A stretch of DNA of 64,000 nt from an uncultured Christensenellaceae bacterium (GTDB lineage: Bacteria; Bacillota; Clostridia; Christensenellales; Pumilibacteraceae): positions 152,830 to 216,829 of the forward strand of contig CAJULQ010000003.1 of the NCBI GenBank assembly GCA_910587595.1, in the 5' to 3' direction. The translations under genes were made by a program, and so were the position numbers. Below the pieces are notes generated by a model that saw only the letters and a program-made list of their open reading frames with translations, ran no database searches and was not told the origin of the DNA. Positions 1 to 8,600 of this stretch are shown here, piece by piece. Numbering within the stretch: position 1 is the stretch's first letter; the number at the start of each line of letters is the position of its first letter.

Positions 1-1
1 A

Positions 2-151
2 AACCGTATTGTGGCGGTAGACCGCGTGGGCGCGGGTATCGGCGAATACGTGTTGGTGACCACGGGGAGCGCCGCGCGCGTGAACGCGCCCTCGGCGCCG
101 GTAGACGCGGCCATCGTAGGCATCATAGACGACGGCAGCACTTTAGAATAA
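2..151 (+). CDS. BMC vertex protein, EutN/CcmL family (3' end only)
   Basis: The frame is open from the window edge and ends at TAA 149-151. It gives about 49 residues including VDRVGAGIGEYVLV and APVDAAIVGIIDDGS, the C-terminal half of the EutN/CcmL/PduN family. Family members form pentamers that cap the vertices of bacterial microcompartments. The start lies outside the window. The next genes encode PduS-like and PduT-like proteins, so this is the tail of a catabolic microcompartment operon. The enzyme core that would name the substrate is not in view. Confidence 0.85.
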   Translation, partial: NRIVAVDRVGAGIGEYVLVTTGSAARVNAPSAPVDAAIVGIIDDGSTLE

Positions 152-208
152 GCACGGCATGTGTAAGCGGCGGTCGGCAAATTATCCTTTCGCCGCAACG
201 GTAGAGAA

Positions 209-1549
209 ATGACCATAGAAGAGATCAAAAAAACATGGCAAAACGCCGGCATCGTGGGTGCGGGCGGCGCGGGCTTTCCGTCATACGGCAAGTTGAATAC
301 GGGCGCGGACACGCTCATACTCAACTGCGCCGAATGCGAGCCTCTCTTAAAACTCCACCGCCAACTGTTGGCGGACAAGAGCGTGGAGATCATTTCGGCG
401 TTCAGCGAGATCGGCAAGGCGTTGGGCGTGAAACAGTGTATCATCGGCATTAAAAGCGCATACAAGAGCACGTTAGACGCCATTGCGCCCATTGTTCGCG
501 GTTACGACAACGTGACTGTTAAAACGCTCGACGAAGTATACCCCGCGGGCGACGAAGTGGTGCTCATTTACGAGGTAACGGGGCGGGTGGTAGCGCCCGG
601 CGCGTTGCCTATCACGCAAGGCGTTATCGTGTATAATGTGGAAACGGTGTATAACGCCTACCGCGCCTTGCACGAAGAGACGCCCGTGATCGATAAGTTG
701 GTTACCGTAACGTGCGAAGTGGCGCATCCGCAAACGGTGCGCGTGCCCATAGGCACCGCCGTGCAAGACGTGGTGGCCTATTGCGGCGGCGCCACCGTGC
801 CCGATCCCGTGTATGTTTCGGGCGGCGCCATGATGGGGCGCATCGTATCGGGCGGCGACGTGATCACCAAGACCACCAATGCCATATTGGTGTTGCCCGC
901 CGATCATCGCGTGGTGCAACAAAAGCGGCGCAATCCCGCGTTGGACGCGCGCCGCGCGCAAAGCGCGTGCTGCCAGTGCCACATGTGCAGCGATCTGTGC
1001 CCCCGCCATTTGTTGGGGCACCCCATCGATCCCGCGCGGTTCATGCGGGCGGTGTCTAACCACAGCGCGACCGACACCGAGGCATATGTGCAAGCGTTAT
1101 ACTGTTCGGGGTGCGGGTTGTGCGAATCGTATTCTTGCATGCAAGGCCTTTCGCCGCGCAACCTTTTGGATGTGGCCAAACAACAGCTGAGAAAAGGCGG
1201 TATCAAACCGCAAACGCTGGCGCCCGCGCCCGTAGCGTCGGCGCGCAATGCGCGCAGTGCGCCCGTAGAGCGGCTGGCCGCCCGTTTGGGGCTTGGTAAA
1301 TACATGCGCATAGAGGCGCCGCTTTCGGGCGATATGCCCGCTACGTGCGTGCGCGTGCCGCTTTCCATGCACATCGGCGCGCCGTCCGTGCCCGCGGTGC
1401 AAGCGGGCGACACGGTGCAAAAAGGGCAAGTCATCGCCCTGCCCGCCAACGGACTGAGCGTGGCATTGCACGCGCCCATTCACGGCCGCGTAACGGCGGT
1501 AGGCAATGAAATCATTATTGCGGCAACGCAGAGGTCGGATACGAAATGA
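209..1549 (+). CDS. PduS/RnfC-like flavin and Fe-S electron-transfer protein of a microcompartment
   Basis: 446 residues. The N-terminus has the glycine-rich GAGGAGFPSYGK motif of RnfC/NuoF-type flavin-binding folds. An SLBB-like region follows, then two 4Fe-4S motifs: C254-x2-C257-x2-C260-x3-C264-P and C299-x2-C302-x2-C305-x4-C310. The C-terminal 90 residues resemble a barrel-sandwich (RnfC) domain. PduS homologues reduce cobalamin or pass electrons inside BMCs. B12 as substrate is not shown here, because glycyl-radical BMCs also carry PduS-like proteins. The stop overlaps the next start (ATGA), so translation is coupled to the PduT-like gene. The Shine-Dalgarno sequence before ATG 209 is weak (GTAGAG). 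Confidence 0.85.
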   Translation: MTIEEIKKTWQNAGIVGAGGAGFPSYGKLNTGADTLILNCAECEPLLKLHRQLLADKSVEIISAFSEIGKALGVKQCIIGIKSAYKSTLDAIAPIVRGYDNVTVKTLDEVYPAGDEVVLIYEVTGRVVAPGALPITQGVIVYNVETVYNAYRALHEETPVIDKLVTVTCEVAHPQTVRVPIGTAVQDVVAYCGGATVPDPVYVSGGAMMGRIVSGGDVITKTTNAILVLPADHRVVQQKRRNPALDARRAQSACCQCHMCSDLCPRHLLGHPIDPARFMRAVSNHSATDTEAYVQALYCSGCGLCESYSCMQGLSPRNLLDVAKQQLRKGGIKPQTLAPAPVASARNARSAPVERLAARLGLGKYMRIEAPLSGDMPATCVRVPLSMHIGAPSVPAVQAGDTVQKGQVIALPANGLSVALHAPIHGRVTAVGNEIIIAATQRSDTK

Positions 1550-2094
1550 AAAAGGCAATCGCGGTTTCGGAATATAAAACGGTGTCGGCGGGCGTGACCG
1601 CGGCGGACGCCATGCTCAAGGCGGCGGACGTGGACATTGTGGAGGCGGCCACGGTTTGCCCCGGCAAATATATCGTGATCATCGCGGGCGAGCTGAGCGC
1701 GGTGGCGGCGGCGGCCGAGGCGGGCAAAACGTTGTGCGCCGAGCAACACATCGGCACCTTTACTTTGGGCAACCCGCACGAGGGGTTGTTTGCGGCCATT
1801 TACGGCACGACCGAGGTGGAAAACTTGCGCGCGTTGGGCGTTTTGGAAACGTTCGACGTGGCGAGCATGTTGGTGGCGGCGGACAACGCAGCCAAAACGG
1901 CCGACGTGCAACTCATCGAATTGCGGTTGGCGCGCGGCATGTGCGGCAAAAGTTATTTGATGCTCACGGGCGAAGTGGCGGCGGTGCAAGCGGCCGTAGA
2001 TCGCGCCAAGCAGACGGCGGCCAACGAGGGAATGTATCTCGACAGCAGTGTGATCGCGCGTCCCGACAGCAAACTGCTCGGTTCTATCGTATAA
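1546..2094 (+). CDS. PduT-like tandem-BMC shell protein
   Basis: 182 residues forming two BMC domains (about 1-90 and 95-182). It aligns with PduT along its length, including an AATVCPGKY segment that puts a cysteine at residue 38. In PduT, Cys38 from three subunits holds a 4Fe-4S cluster in the pore of the trimer, so this copy probably does the same and could relay electrons from the neighbouring PduS-like protein across the shell. The start overlaps the previous stop by 4 bp. Function is inferred from family and context. Confidence 0.88.
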   Translation: MKKAIAVSEYKTVSAGVTAADAMLKAADVDIVEAATVCPGKYIVIIAGELSAVAAAAEAGKTLCAEQHIGTFTLGNPHEGLFAAIYGTTEVENLRALGVLETFDVASMLVAADNAAKTADVQLIELRLARGMCGKSYLMLTGEVAAVQAAVDRAKQTAANEGMYLDSSVIARPDSKLLGSIV

Positions 2095-2145
2095 AAATAC
2101 AGTGCGCGCGGCGCGGCAAACGGGCGGCGCGCAAAGAGAGGATGT

Positions 2146-2937
2146 ATGCTGGCAATTGAGAGAAGAAACCAGATCTTAGAGCAACTGCAACGCGAAAAAA
2201 GGGTGGTAGTGAGCGAGCTGAGCGCCTTTTTCGGCGTGAGCGAAGAGACCATACGGCGCGATCTCGAAAAGCTGAGCGAAGACGGTTTTGTGGTAAAAAC
2301 GTATGGCGGCGCGGTGCTCAACGAGGACAACGTGGTGGATCTGCCGTTTGTGATCCGCAAAAACACCAACGTGACCGAAAAGCAGTCTATCGGCAAGCTG
2401 GTGGCGGCCATGACCCAAGACGGCGAACATCTTATGCTCGATTCGAGTTCCACGGCGGCCAGTGCGGCGCGCTATCTCAAAACCAAAAACAATCTCACCA
2501 TTATCACCAATTCGGTGGAGGCGCTCATCGAGTTGAGCGAAGTGTCCGGCTTTAACATCATTTCCACGGGCGGCGTTCTCAAAGAGGGCACGCTGTCGCT
2601 CACGGGGGCGCAAGTGGATCGCAGCTTTGCGTCTTACAACGTGGACACCGCCGTGTTCTCTTGCAAGGGGATAGACAAAGCGGCGGGCATCACCGATTCC
2701 AACGAAACCAACGCGCATTTTAAGCAGACGCTTTTGTCGGCCGCGCGCCGCAAGATCTTGGCCATCGATCACACAAAGTTCGATAAAACGGCTTTGGTGC
2801 GCATTTGCCGATTGGGCGAACTCACGCATGTGGTGACCGATCAAAAGCCGAGCGACGATTGGCTGGCCGCGCTTGCCGAGGCGGGCGTTGCGTGCGTGTA
2901 TCCCAAAGACGCGGCCGACGGATCGGCGGGAAGGTAA
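2146..2937 (+). CDS. DeoR-family transcriptional regulator
   Basis: 263 residues. Residues 1-60 are a DeoR winged helix (RRNQILEQL, then VSEETIRRDLEKL). Residues about 75-235 are the DeoRC ligand-binding domain with the usual IITNS and STGG segments. Members usually repress sugar-catabolism operons and respond to phosphorylated sugars. DeoR regulators often accompany fucose/rhamnose-type microcompartment loci, which suggests (but does not prove) a deoxy-sugar pathway. A GAGAGGA ribosome site lies just before ATG 2146. No operator was recognised. Confidence 0.85.
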   Translation: MLAIERRNQILEQLQREKRVVVSELSAFFGVSEETIRRDLEKLSEDGFVVKTYGGAVLNEDNVVDLPFVIRKNTNVTEKQSIGKLVAAMTQDGEHLMLDSSSTAASAARYLKTKNNLTIITNSVEALIELSEVSGFNIISTGGVLKEGTLSLTGAQVDRSFASYNVDTAVFSCKGIDKAAGITDSNETNAHFKQTLLSAARRKILAIDHTKFDKTALVRICRLGELTHVVTDQKPSDDWLAALAEAGVACVYPKDAADGSAGR

Positions 2938-2941
2938 CGCC

Positions 2942-3730
2942 ATGCATACGCGGATCATAGCATTTGCAAACAACAAAGGCGGCAGCGGCAAAAGCACGAG
3001 TTGCTCGTGTATCGCGGCGGCGCTCTCTAAGCAAGGCAAGCGCGTGTTGGCGATAGACGGCGACATGCAACTCAATCTCACGCTGTCCTTTTTCGAGGAA
3101 GAGCAAGCGTTCGAATTTGCCAAAAGCGAATATAACACTTACACGCTGTTAACGCGCGACGCGCCCGTTCGGCAGTGCATTCGCCCCACGGCGTATGAAA
3201 ATGTGCACGTGTTGCCCGCCAGCACCCTCTTGTCGGGGGTGGAATACGAGTTGTTCGCCAAGTGGCAGCGCGAAACCATTTTGCGCCGCGCGCTCGAAGA
3301 GGTGAAAGCGTCGGGCGACTACGACTACATATTGTTGGACGCGCCGCCCACGCTGGGGTGCTTGGTCATGAATATGTTGGCGGCCGCCGATCATCTCGTG
3401 ATCCCGTTGGAGGCAAGCCCGTGGGGGTTGTTCGGTTTGGCCAATATGTTCGACTTTGTGCGCAACGTGCAAAGCATCAATCCGTCGCTTTCGGTGTTGG
3501 GCATTTTGGTCACCAAGGTAGACACGCGCAAAAACTACTTCAAACAGACCATAGACGATCTGACGGCTTTGGAAAACGTGCACGTATTCGGCGAAGTGAT
3601 CCGTTTGGACAGCGCCGTGGAATGGGCGCAAGACAATTCCAAACCGGTGGTGTTTTATAAACCGTCGTCGCGCGCCAGCAAAGAATTTACGGCGGTGGCG
3701 CAAGAGATCGTGCAACTGACCGAACGATAA
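2942..3730 (+). CDS. ParA/MinD-superfamily ATPase, possible microcompartment-positioning protein
   Basis: 262 residues from ATG 2942, chosen because a GGAAGG site lies just upstream and the deviant Walker A box follows at once (KGGSGKST, signature Lys12, catalytic Lys17). The Walker B segment is YILLDAPPTLG, and a Soj-like VTKVDTRKNY segment follows. ParA ATPases form gradients on the nucleoid that space cargo such as plasmids, chemoreceptor clusters or carboxysomes (McdA). No ParB or parS is visible. The gene starts 4 nt after the DeoR stop at the end of a BMC operon and is followed by a small basic protein. That makes an McdA-like role in BMC spacing attractive, but this is inference. An orphan Soj-like role is the alternative. 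Confidence 0.8.
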   Translation: MHTRIIAFANNKGGSGKSTSCSCIAAALSKQGKRVLAIDGDMQLNLTLSFFEEEQAFEFAKSEYNTYTLLTRDAPVRQCIRPTAYENVHVLPASTLLSGVEYELFAKWQRETILRRALEEVKASGDYDYILLDAPPTLGCLVMNMLAAADHLVIPLEASPWGLFGLANMFDFVRNVQSINPSLSVLGILVTKVDTRKNYFKQTIDDLTALENVHVFGEVIRLDSAVEWAQDNSKPVVFYKPSSRASKEFTAVAQEIVQLTER

Positions 3731-3746
3731 ACGGAGGAAAAACGAT

Positions 3747-4016
3747 ATGGCAGTGGGTAAATCGAGTTTGGGACGCGTGGCGCAATCGGGCGTGCGCGCC
3801 GAAGTGGCGGCAACGCTTGTGACCGCCGTGCAGACAGATAAAGCGGCGGAGCAAGCAAAACGCGCCAAAGAACAAGAAGGAAAGACGGCCAAAAAAGCGT
3901 CCGCCCCTGCGGCAAGCAAGACGCCCGCGGCGCAAACGCAAAAGGGCGCGGGCAAAAAATTGCAAGCGCGCAAGATATATGCGGTGGGCGATCCGTTGCC
4001 CGTGCATTTGCTGTAA
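3747..4016 (+). CDS. Small Ala/Lys-rich basic protein paired with ParA
   Basis: 89 residues, 16 nt after parA, with a GGAGG site before ATG 3747. The N-terminus (MAVGKSSLGRVAQSGVR) is positively charged. The middle is low-complexity Ala/Lys/Gln/Pro (about residues 30-72) and probably disordered. The end is a non-repetitive tail, IYAVGDPLPVHLL. I cannot assign a family. The layout of a basic N-terminus, disordered linker and conserved-looking tail is what a ParA partner or adaptor could have, since basic N-terminal peptides of ParB/McdB-type partners stimulate ParA ATPases. The operon ends directly after it. Confidence 0.7.
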   Translation: MAVGKSSLGRVAQSGVRAEVAATLVTAVQTDKAAEQAKRAKEQEGKTAKKASAPAASKTPAAQTQKGAGKKLQARKIYAVGDPLPVHLL

Positions 4017-4022
4017 GGATAG

Positions 4023-4054
4023 AGCGAAACCGAACCATTCGGTTTCGCTTTTTT
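4023..4054 (+). terminator. Rho-independent terminator of the BMC-parA operon
   Basis: A perfect 12-bp stem (AGCGAAACCGAA with TTCGGTTTCGCT), a 3-nt loop and a run of T. It closes the operon after the small protein and separates it from malQ. Confidence 0.9.
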
Positions 4055-4077
4055 ATGGCGCAAGTGCGGTAAAATCG

Positions 4078-4106
4078 TATACAAACGCAAAAATTTGCTG
4101 TATACT
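4078..4106 (+). promoter_or_regulatory. Probable malQ promoter
   Basis: TATACT at 4101-4106 with a poor -35 (TATACA, 4078-4083) 17 bp upstream. A GGAGAG ribosome site and ATG 4127 follow. Confidence 0.5.
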
Positions 4107-4126
4107 ATCGGTAGGAGAGAGTACGT

Positions 4127-5587
4127 ATGAAGAATTGCGGCGTATTGTTGCATATTTCGTCGTTGCCGTCGCGATACGGTATCGGCAATTTGGGGCGCGA
4201 GGCATATGCGTTTGCCGATTTTTTGCACGGCGCGGGACAAAAGGTGTGGCAGATCTTGCCCATCGGCCCCACGTCGTACGGCGATTCGCCCTATCAATCG
4301 CCGTCGTCGTTTGCCGGTAACCCCTATTTTATCGATCTTGACGACCTATGCGCGCAAGGGCTTTTAACGCGGGAAGAATGCGATACCGCCGTGTTGCCGT
4401 GCGGCGCGGTGGATTACGGCGCGCTGTTTGCGTCGCGCATGCCGCTACTTAGAAAAGCGTTTGCGCGCTTCGATACGAGTTGCGCCGAGTACATACGATT
4501 TTGCGAGAGCCAAAAGGATTGGCTACCTACGTACGCCTTGTTTACGGCGCTCAAATGGCATTTTTCGTTGCGTCCGCATTGGGCGTGGCCGAGCGGCTAC
4601 GAGCGCCCCGACGCGCCCGCCGTGCGCGCGTTTGCCGATGCACACAAAGAGGACCTTGCCTTTACGTGCTTTACGCAATATATTTTCGATACGCAGTGGC
4701 GCAAGTTCAAAACGTATGTAAACGGTTTGGGCATTGCGCTGATCGGCGACATGCCCATTTATGCGGCGTATGACAGCGCCGATTTTTGGGAGGACAGAAG
4801 TAGGTTCGCGGTGGACGAAAACGGCAACTTGGCGGGCGTGGCGGGCGTGCCGCCCGACTATTTTTCGGCCGACGGGCAGTTGTGGGGCAATCCGTTGTAT
4901 GATTGGGACAACATGCGGGCGGACGGCTACCGTTTTTGGATCGCGCGGATCGGCAGAGCGTTGACGTTGTTCGATCGATTGCGTATCGATCACTTCCGCG
5001 GTTTTTGCGCCTACTACGCCATTCCCGCGCAGGCGAGCACGGCGCGCGAGGGGGTGTGGAAAAACGGCCCCGGACAAGAACTTTTCAAGGCCGTGCATGC
5101 CGCTTTGGGCAACGCCGATATCATTGCCGAAGATCTGGGCGTGGACGCGCCCGAACTGCGCAAGTTGTTGGCCGATTGCGGATACCCCGGCATGAAAGTA
5201 ATGCAGTTTGGCTTTGGTGGCAACGCCGCGCAAAACGCGCACGCGCTCAAAAATTTTGCCCCCGCGTATGTGGGGTATACCGGCACGCACGACAACGACA
5301 CCTCGCTCGGTTGGTTTTCCGCTTTATCCGCGCAAGAAAGAAAGCGGGTGCGTGACAGATTGCCGCGCGGGCAAAGCGACACGGTAAAAGCCATGATCTG
5401 CGCGCTGTACGGCTCCCGCGTGCAAACGGCCGTTGTGCCCATGCAAGATTGGTTGCGCCAAGGTAGCGCCGCCCGCATGAATACCCCCGGTACAAGCGAG
5501 GGCAATTGGCGTTACCGCATGGAAAATATCCCGTCGCCGAGTTTGCAAGCCGAAATGAAACAAACCGCCTTGCAATACGGCAGATAG
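4127..5587 (+). CDS. malQ: 4-alpha-glucanotransferase (amylomaltase), GH77
   Basis: 486 residues, usual length for a bacterial amylomaltase. The N-terminus HISSLPSRYGIGNLG and the SYGDSPYQSPSSFAGNPYFI segment are diagnostic of the family. The GH77 catalytic residues are in place: nucleophile Asp288 (RIDHFRGF), acid/base Glu335 (IAEDLG) and Asp389 (GTHDNDT). It transfers maltosyl and maltooligosyl units between glucans in the cytoplasm, for maltodextrin or glycogen use. It appears to be a single-gene transcript, with its own promoter and a terminator directly after. Confidence 0.95.
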   Translation: MKNCGVLLHISSLPSRYGIGNLGREAYAFADFLHGAGQKVWQILPIGPTSYGDSPYQSPSSFAGNPYFIDLDDLCAQGLLTREECDTAVLPCGAVDYGALFASRMPLLRKAFARFDTSCAEYIRFCESQKDWLPTYALFTALKWHFSLRPHWAWPSGYERPDAPAVRAFADAHKEDLAFTCFTQYIFDTQWRKFKTYVNGLGIALIGDMPIYAAYDSADFWEDRSRFAVDENGNLAGVAGVPPDYFSADGQLWGNPLYDWDNMRADGYRFWIARIGRALTLFDRLRIDHFRGFCAYYAIPAQASTAREGVWKNGPGQELFKAVHAALGNADIIAEDLGVDAPELRKLLADCGYPGMKVMQFGFGGNAAQNAHALKNFAPAYVGYTGTHDNDTSLGWFSALSAQERKRVRDRLPRGQSDTVKAMICALYGSRVQTAVVPMQDWLRQGSAARMNTPGTSEGNWRYRMENIPSPSLQAEMKQTALQYGR

Positions 5588-5592
5588 CACAT

Positions 5593-5633
5593 AAAAAAAG
5601 CCGCTCCGTTGATAGAAACGGGGCGGCTTTTTT
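5593..5633. terminator. Bidirectional terminator between malQ and the M60-like gene
   Basis: A stem of AAAGCCGCTCCGTT with AACGGGGCGGCTTT (one G-T pair), flanked by A-tracts and T-tracts on both sides. It can serve both convergent genes. Confidence 0.85.
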
Positions 5634-5643
5634 GGTGGTTTGT

Positions 5644-8600
5644 TTAGGCGTATATCACCACGGAATCGATATTGGCTTTTGTATTGCATTTCACGGTAAC
5701 GCTGTGCGAGCCGTTAGAAAGTTCGGAGGAGATATACGAAACGCCGTAGGGGTTTTGGTCGTCTTTCAACTCGATGGACGGAACGACTCTGCCGTCTATG
5801 GTAACGGTGAAATCGGTTCCTTCGGCAAACGAGGAGAGAAGCGCAAGCCGCGTGCCGGTGAACGTAAAGGACACCGTGGCGCCGCTTTGGCCGACATAGA
5901 TGTGGCCGAACGTGGCATTGGTTTGCAAGCCGCTCCAATTGCCCGTATAGGTAAACATGTCGTGGTCGGGCGTGATAAGGTTGCCGTTGGGGATATTGTC
6001 GCTGAATTCTATGTTGGCGATCGCGGCAAATCTGCCTTGCACCGTTTGTCGCACGACGATCTTATAATAGCGGAACGACGTTCTCTCGAATGCTTGTTGG
6101 ATCGTTATGCCGCTTACGGTGCCGTTTTCCACGGTAAACAATTCTTGCAGCGTTTCGGGCGTGTTACCCACATACAGCGTGAACGATTTGGGCGTTTGGT
6201 TTTGATTGCCCGCGCCGTTATTCAGTCGACCCGTGAGTGTAAACTTATTGGCGGTGATCACTTTTCCCAGATCCACGGTGATCTCCCACGGCTTGTCGGC
6301 CGACACGATCGCGGGCGACGAACAAGATGTGGTAAGGTCGTTGTCGAATAAGTTTTCGATGGGGAAGTTAGAGGGGCATTGCGGATCGCCCACTACGCTC
6401 TGCGACAAATTATTGTGCTTAACGCTATACGTGTAGTTGTATTTGCGCGTATAGAAATACTCCGTTTCAAAGCCCGCGTTGTCGGGGAACTCGTAGTCGG
6501 GGCGATAGGCGTTTACATACGACGCTTTGGTGGGCGGAATGGGGGCGGCGTTGTTGGCCTCCTCTTCGGTCACTTCGTTGCCTTGGTAGTCGAAGTAGTG
6601 CAAGGTGCCGTCTTCGTCGGTGGTGATGGTGAACATGGGTTGCGTCCATTGGGCGGTGCCCAAGCCGATAAAGCTGACTGACGGCGAAGATTGCACGATG
6701 AGCACTTCTTTTACATATACCCACGAATGTTCGGGCAGTTCGAGATCGAAGTATGAATCGGGTTCGTTGGGGCGGAAGTTAGATGTATTGCCGCTCGTGA
6801 TCTTTGCGCCCAACGTATACGTTTGCCCGTTGTCTAACGAGTAGTAAACGGCGGCATTGGTGCGGCCGCGCAAATAAATTCTGTATTTGCCCGCCGCCTC
6901 GAAATACAGTTTGCCTTGCAACTCGTCTACGGTGTTGTTGCGCACAAAGTGCCAATCGGGTGCGTTGGGGTGTGCCGTATGGTTATCATCGTTGTCGGGG
7001 TAGAACCATATGTCCGTGTTGCAGTTTTGCACGGGGTTGCTGTGGTCGTACGTGACGGGCGCGCCGGTGTAGCCGGCATAGTTGCTTTCAAAGGCGGTTT
7101 GCGCGTCGGTATACATCGTGTTGGCGTTGTACGTGTAGGTGGTTCGGCGGAGCGTTGCTTTGTTGGTTTCGTGCGATTGCTCGAATTCCAAAATAAGGTC
7201 AACGTCGTCGATACGGTTGGTCACAATATTACCGTCCGTTTTGGTAATGCCCAAAGTCACCACGATCTTTCCCGAACGCGCGTGCGCGGCGTCGGGGTGA
7301 TACACAAACGTTTTTGCCGTTTTGTCTATGTCCGAAACGGTGCCGTGTTCGGGCGTGGCTACGTTTTTCACCGTGTAGCTAAAGCCGTCGGGCAGAATAA
7401 CGCTGCCGCTCGCATATTGCCCATTGGGGGCGGTATACGGACTGAGGTCTACGGTGAACGAATCGGTGTAGGGGATAACGTACGGTTGCATGGTGGTGAT
7501 CTCTTTTTTCACGCCGTCGTACGTATACGTTCTGCCCGTTTGGTACACCGAGGACACGGGCACAAAGGTGGGGTAGTCGGGATTTCGCCATTTGGCCGCC
7601 GTGGTTTCGTCGAGGCCTTTTAAGATATCCTTGAAGTAGTAGGTCATGTCTTGGTGGGTGATATCTTGCCATGCGCGCAAGTAGCCTTGGTAGTTCTCGC
7701 CGTAGCTGTGACTGCGCTGTTGCACTTTGGCTTGAATATAAGCGTCGGGGCCGAAGTTGTGCAAAAGGGTGGCGTACAGCGAAAGCCCTTTGTTGCCGTT
7801 TGAGGGGTTCTCGTCGGGTTTGGCGATCTTGAGCACGTCGTTGAGCGCCCACGTGGCGCTGGTGTAGCTGTTCCAGCCGCCCAATCCCGCGCCGCCGTAG
7901 CTTGCTATACCGCGGTTGGCCGAGATCTTGGTAAAGAGCGCGTAAGAAACGAGCGTCATGCCGTTGTTGGTGACTTCGCCGCCCGCGCCCACGCCGTAGC
8001 CTTGGAAGTTATGGTGGTATTCGTGGAAGTTGCCCCAAGCGCCCGAACTTACGATGGTGTTGTAATTGAGCGAATTACTCATCCAACCGGCGGGACAGTT
8101 TACCGATCCTTGGCCGGGGAAGGCAACGGCCGCGCCCGCGGCAACAAAAGGTTCGTATAAGAACACGATGCCTTGCGTGGATCCCGTGGTGGTGACCGAC
8201 GCCACTTTATCCCACAACACGGCCGCTTTGTAAGCGTCGTCGTACGAAAGATTTCTGGCGTAGTATTTGGGGCCGGAGTGCAACACGCCGTTGTCCCACA
8301 CTTCCATGTCGAAATAGGGCGCAGACGAGCGGGCGTTTTTCTCGTATTCTTCTTGGGTGGTGTAACCCAAAATAAAATGCGAATAGGCCACGCCGCCCGA
8401 AACCGTGGCGGTGAACGTTACCGTTTCGTTGCGGATATAGAGAGGGCCGCCGATAAACGAACCCACATAGGCGGTGTATACGCCGTTTTCCAACGTGGCC
8501 GTGGACTTATCCACCACCATGGTGTTCAAAAGGTGGGGAATTCGTTGCATTTGGCCTTTTTCCACCCAGATGTTGTTGGCCTTGCCGTTATACAGCGCTT

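Noticed and set aside
2942..3730. Plasmid or chromosome partition locus (Soj/ParA)
   Set aside because: No ParB, parS or replication gene is adjacent, and the gene belongs to a microcompartment operon. An orphan Soj is not excluded.
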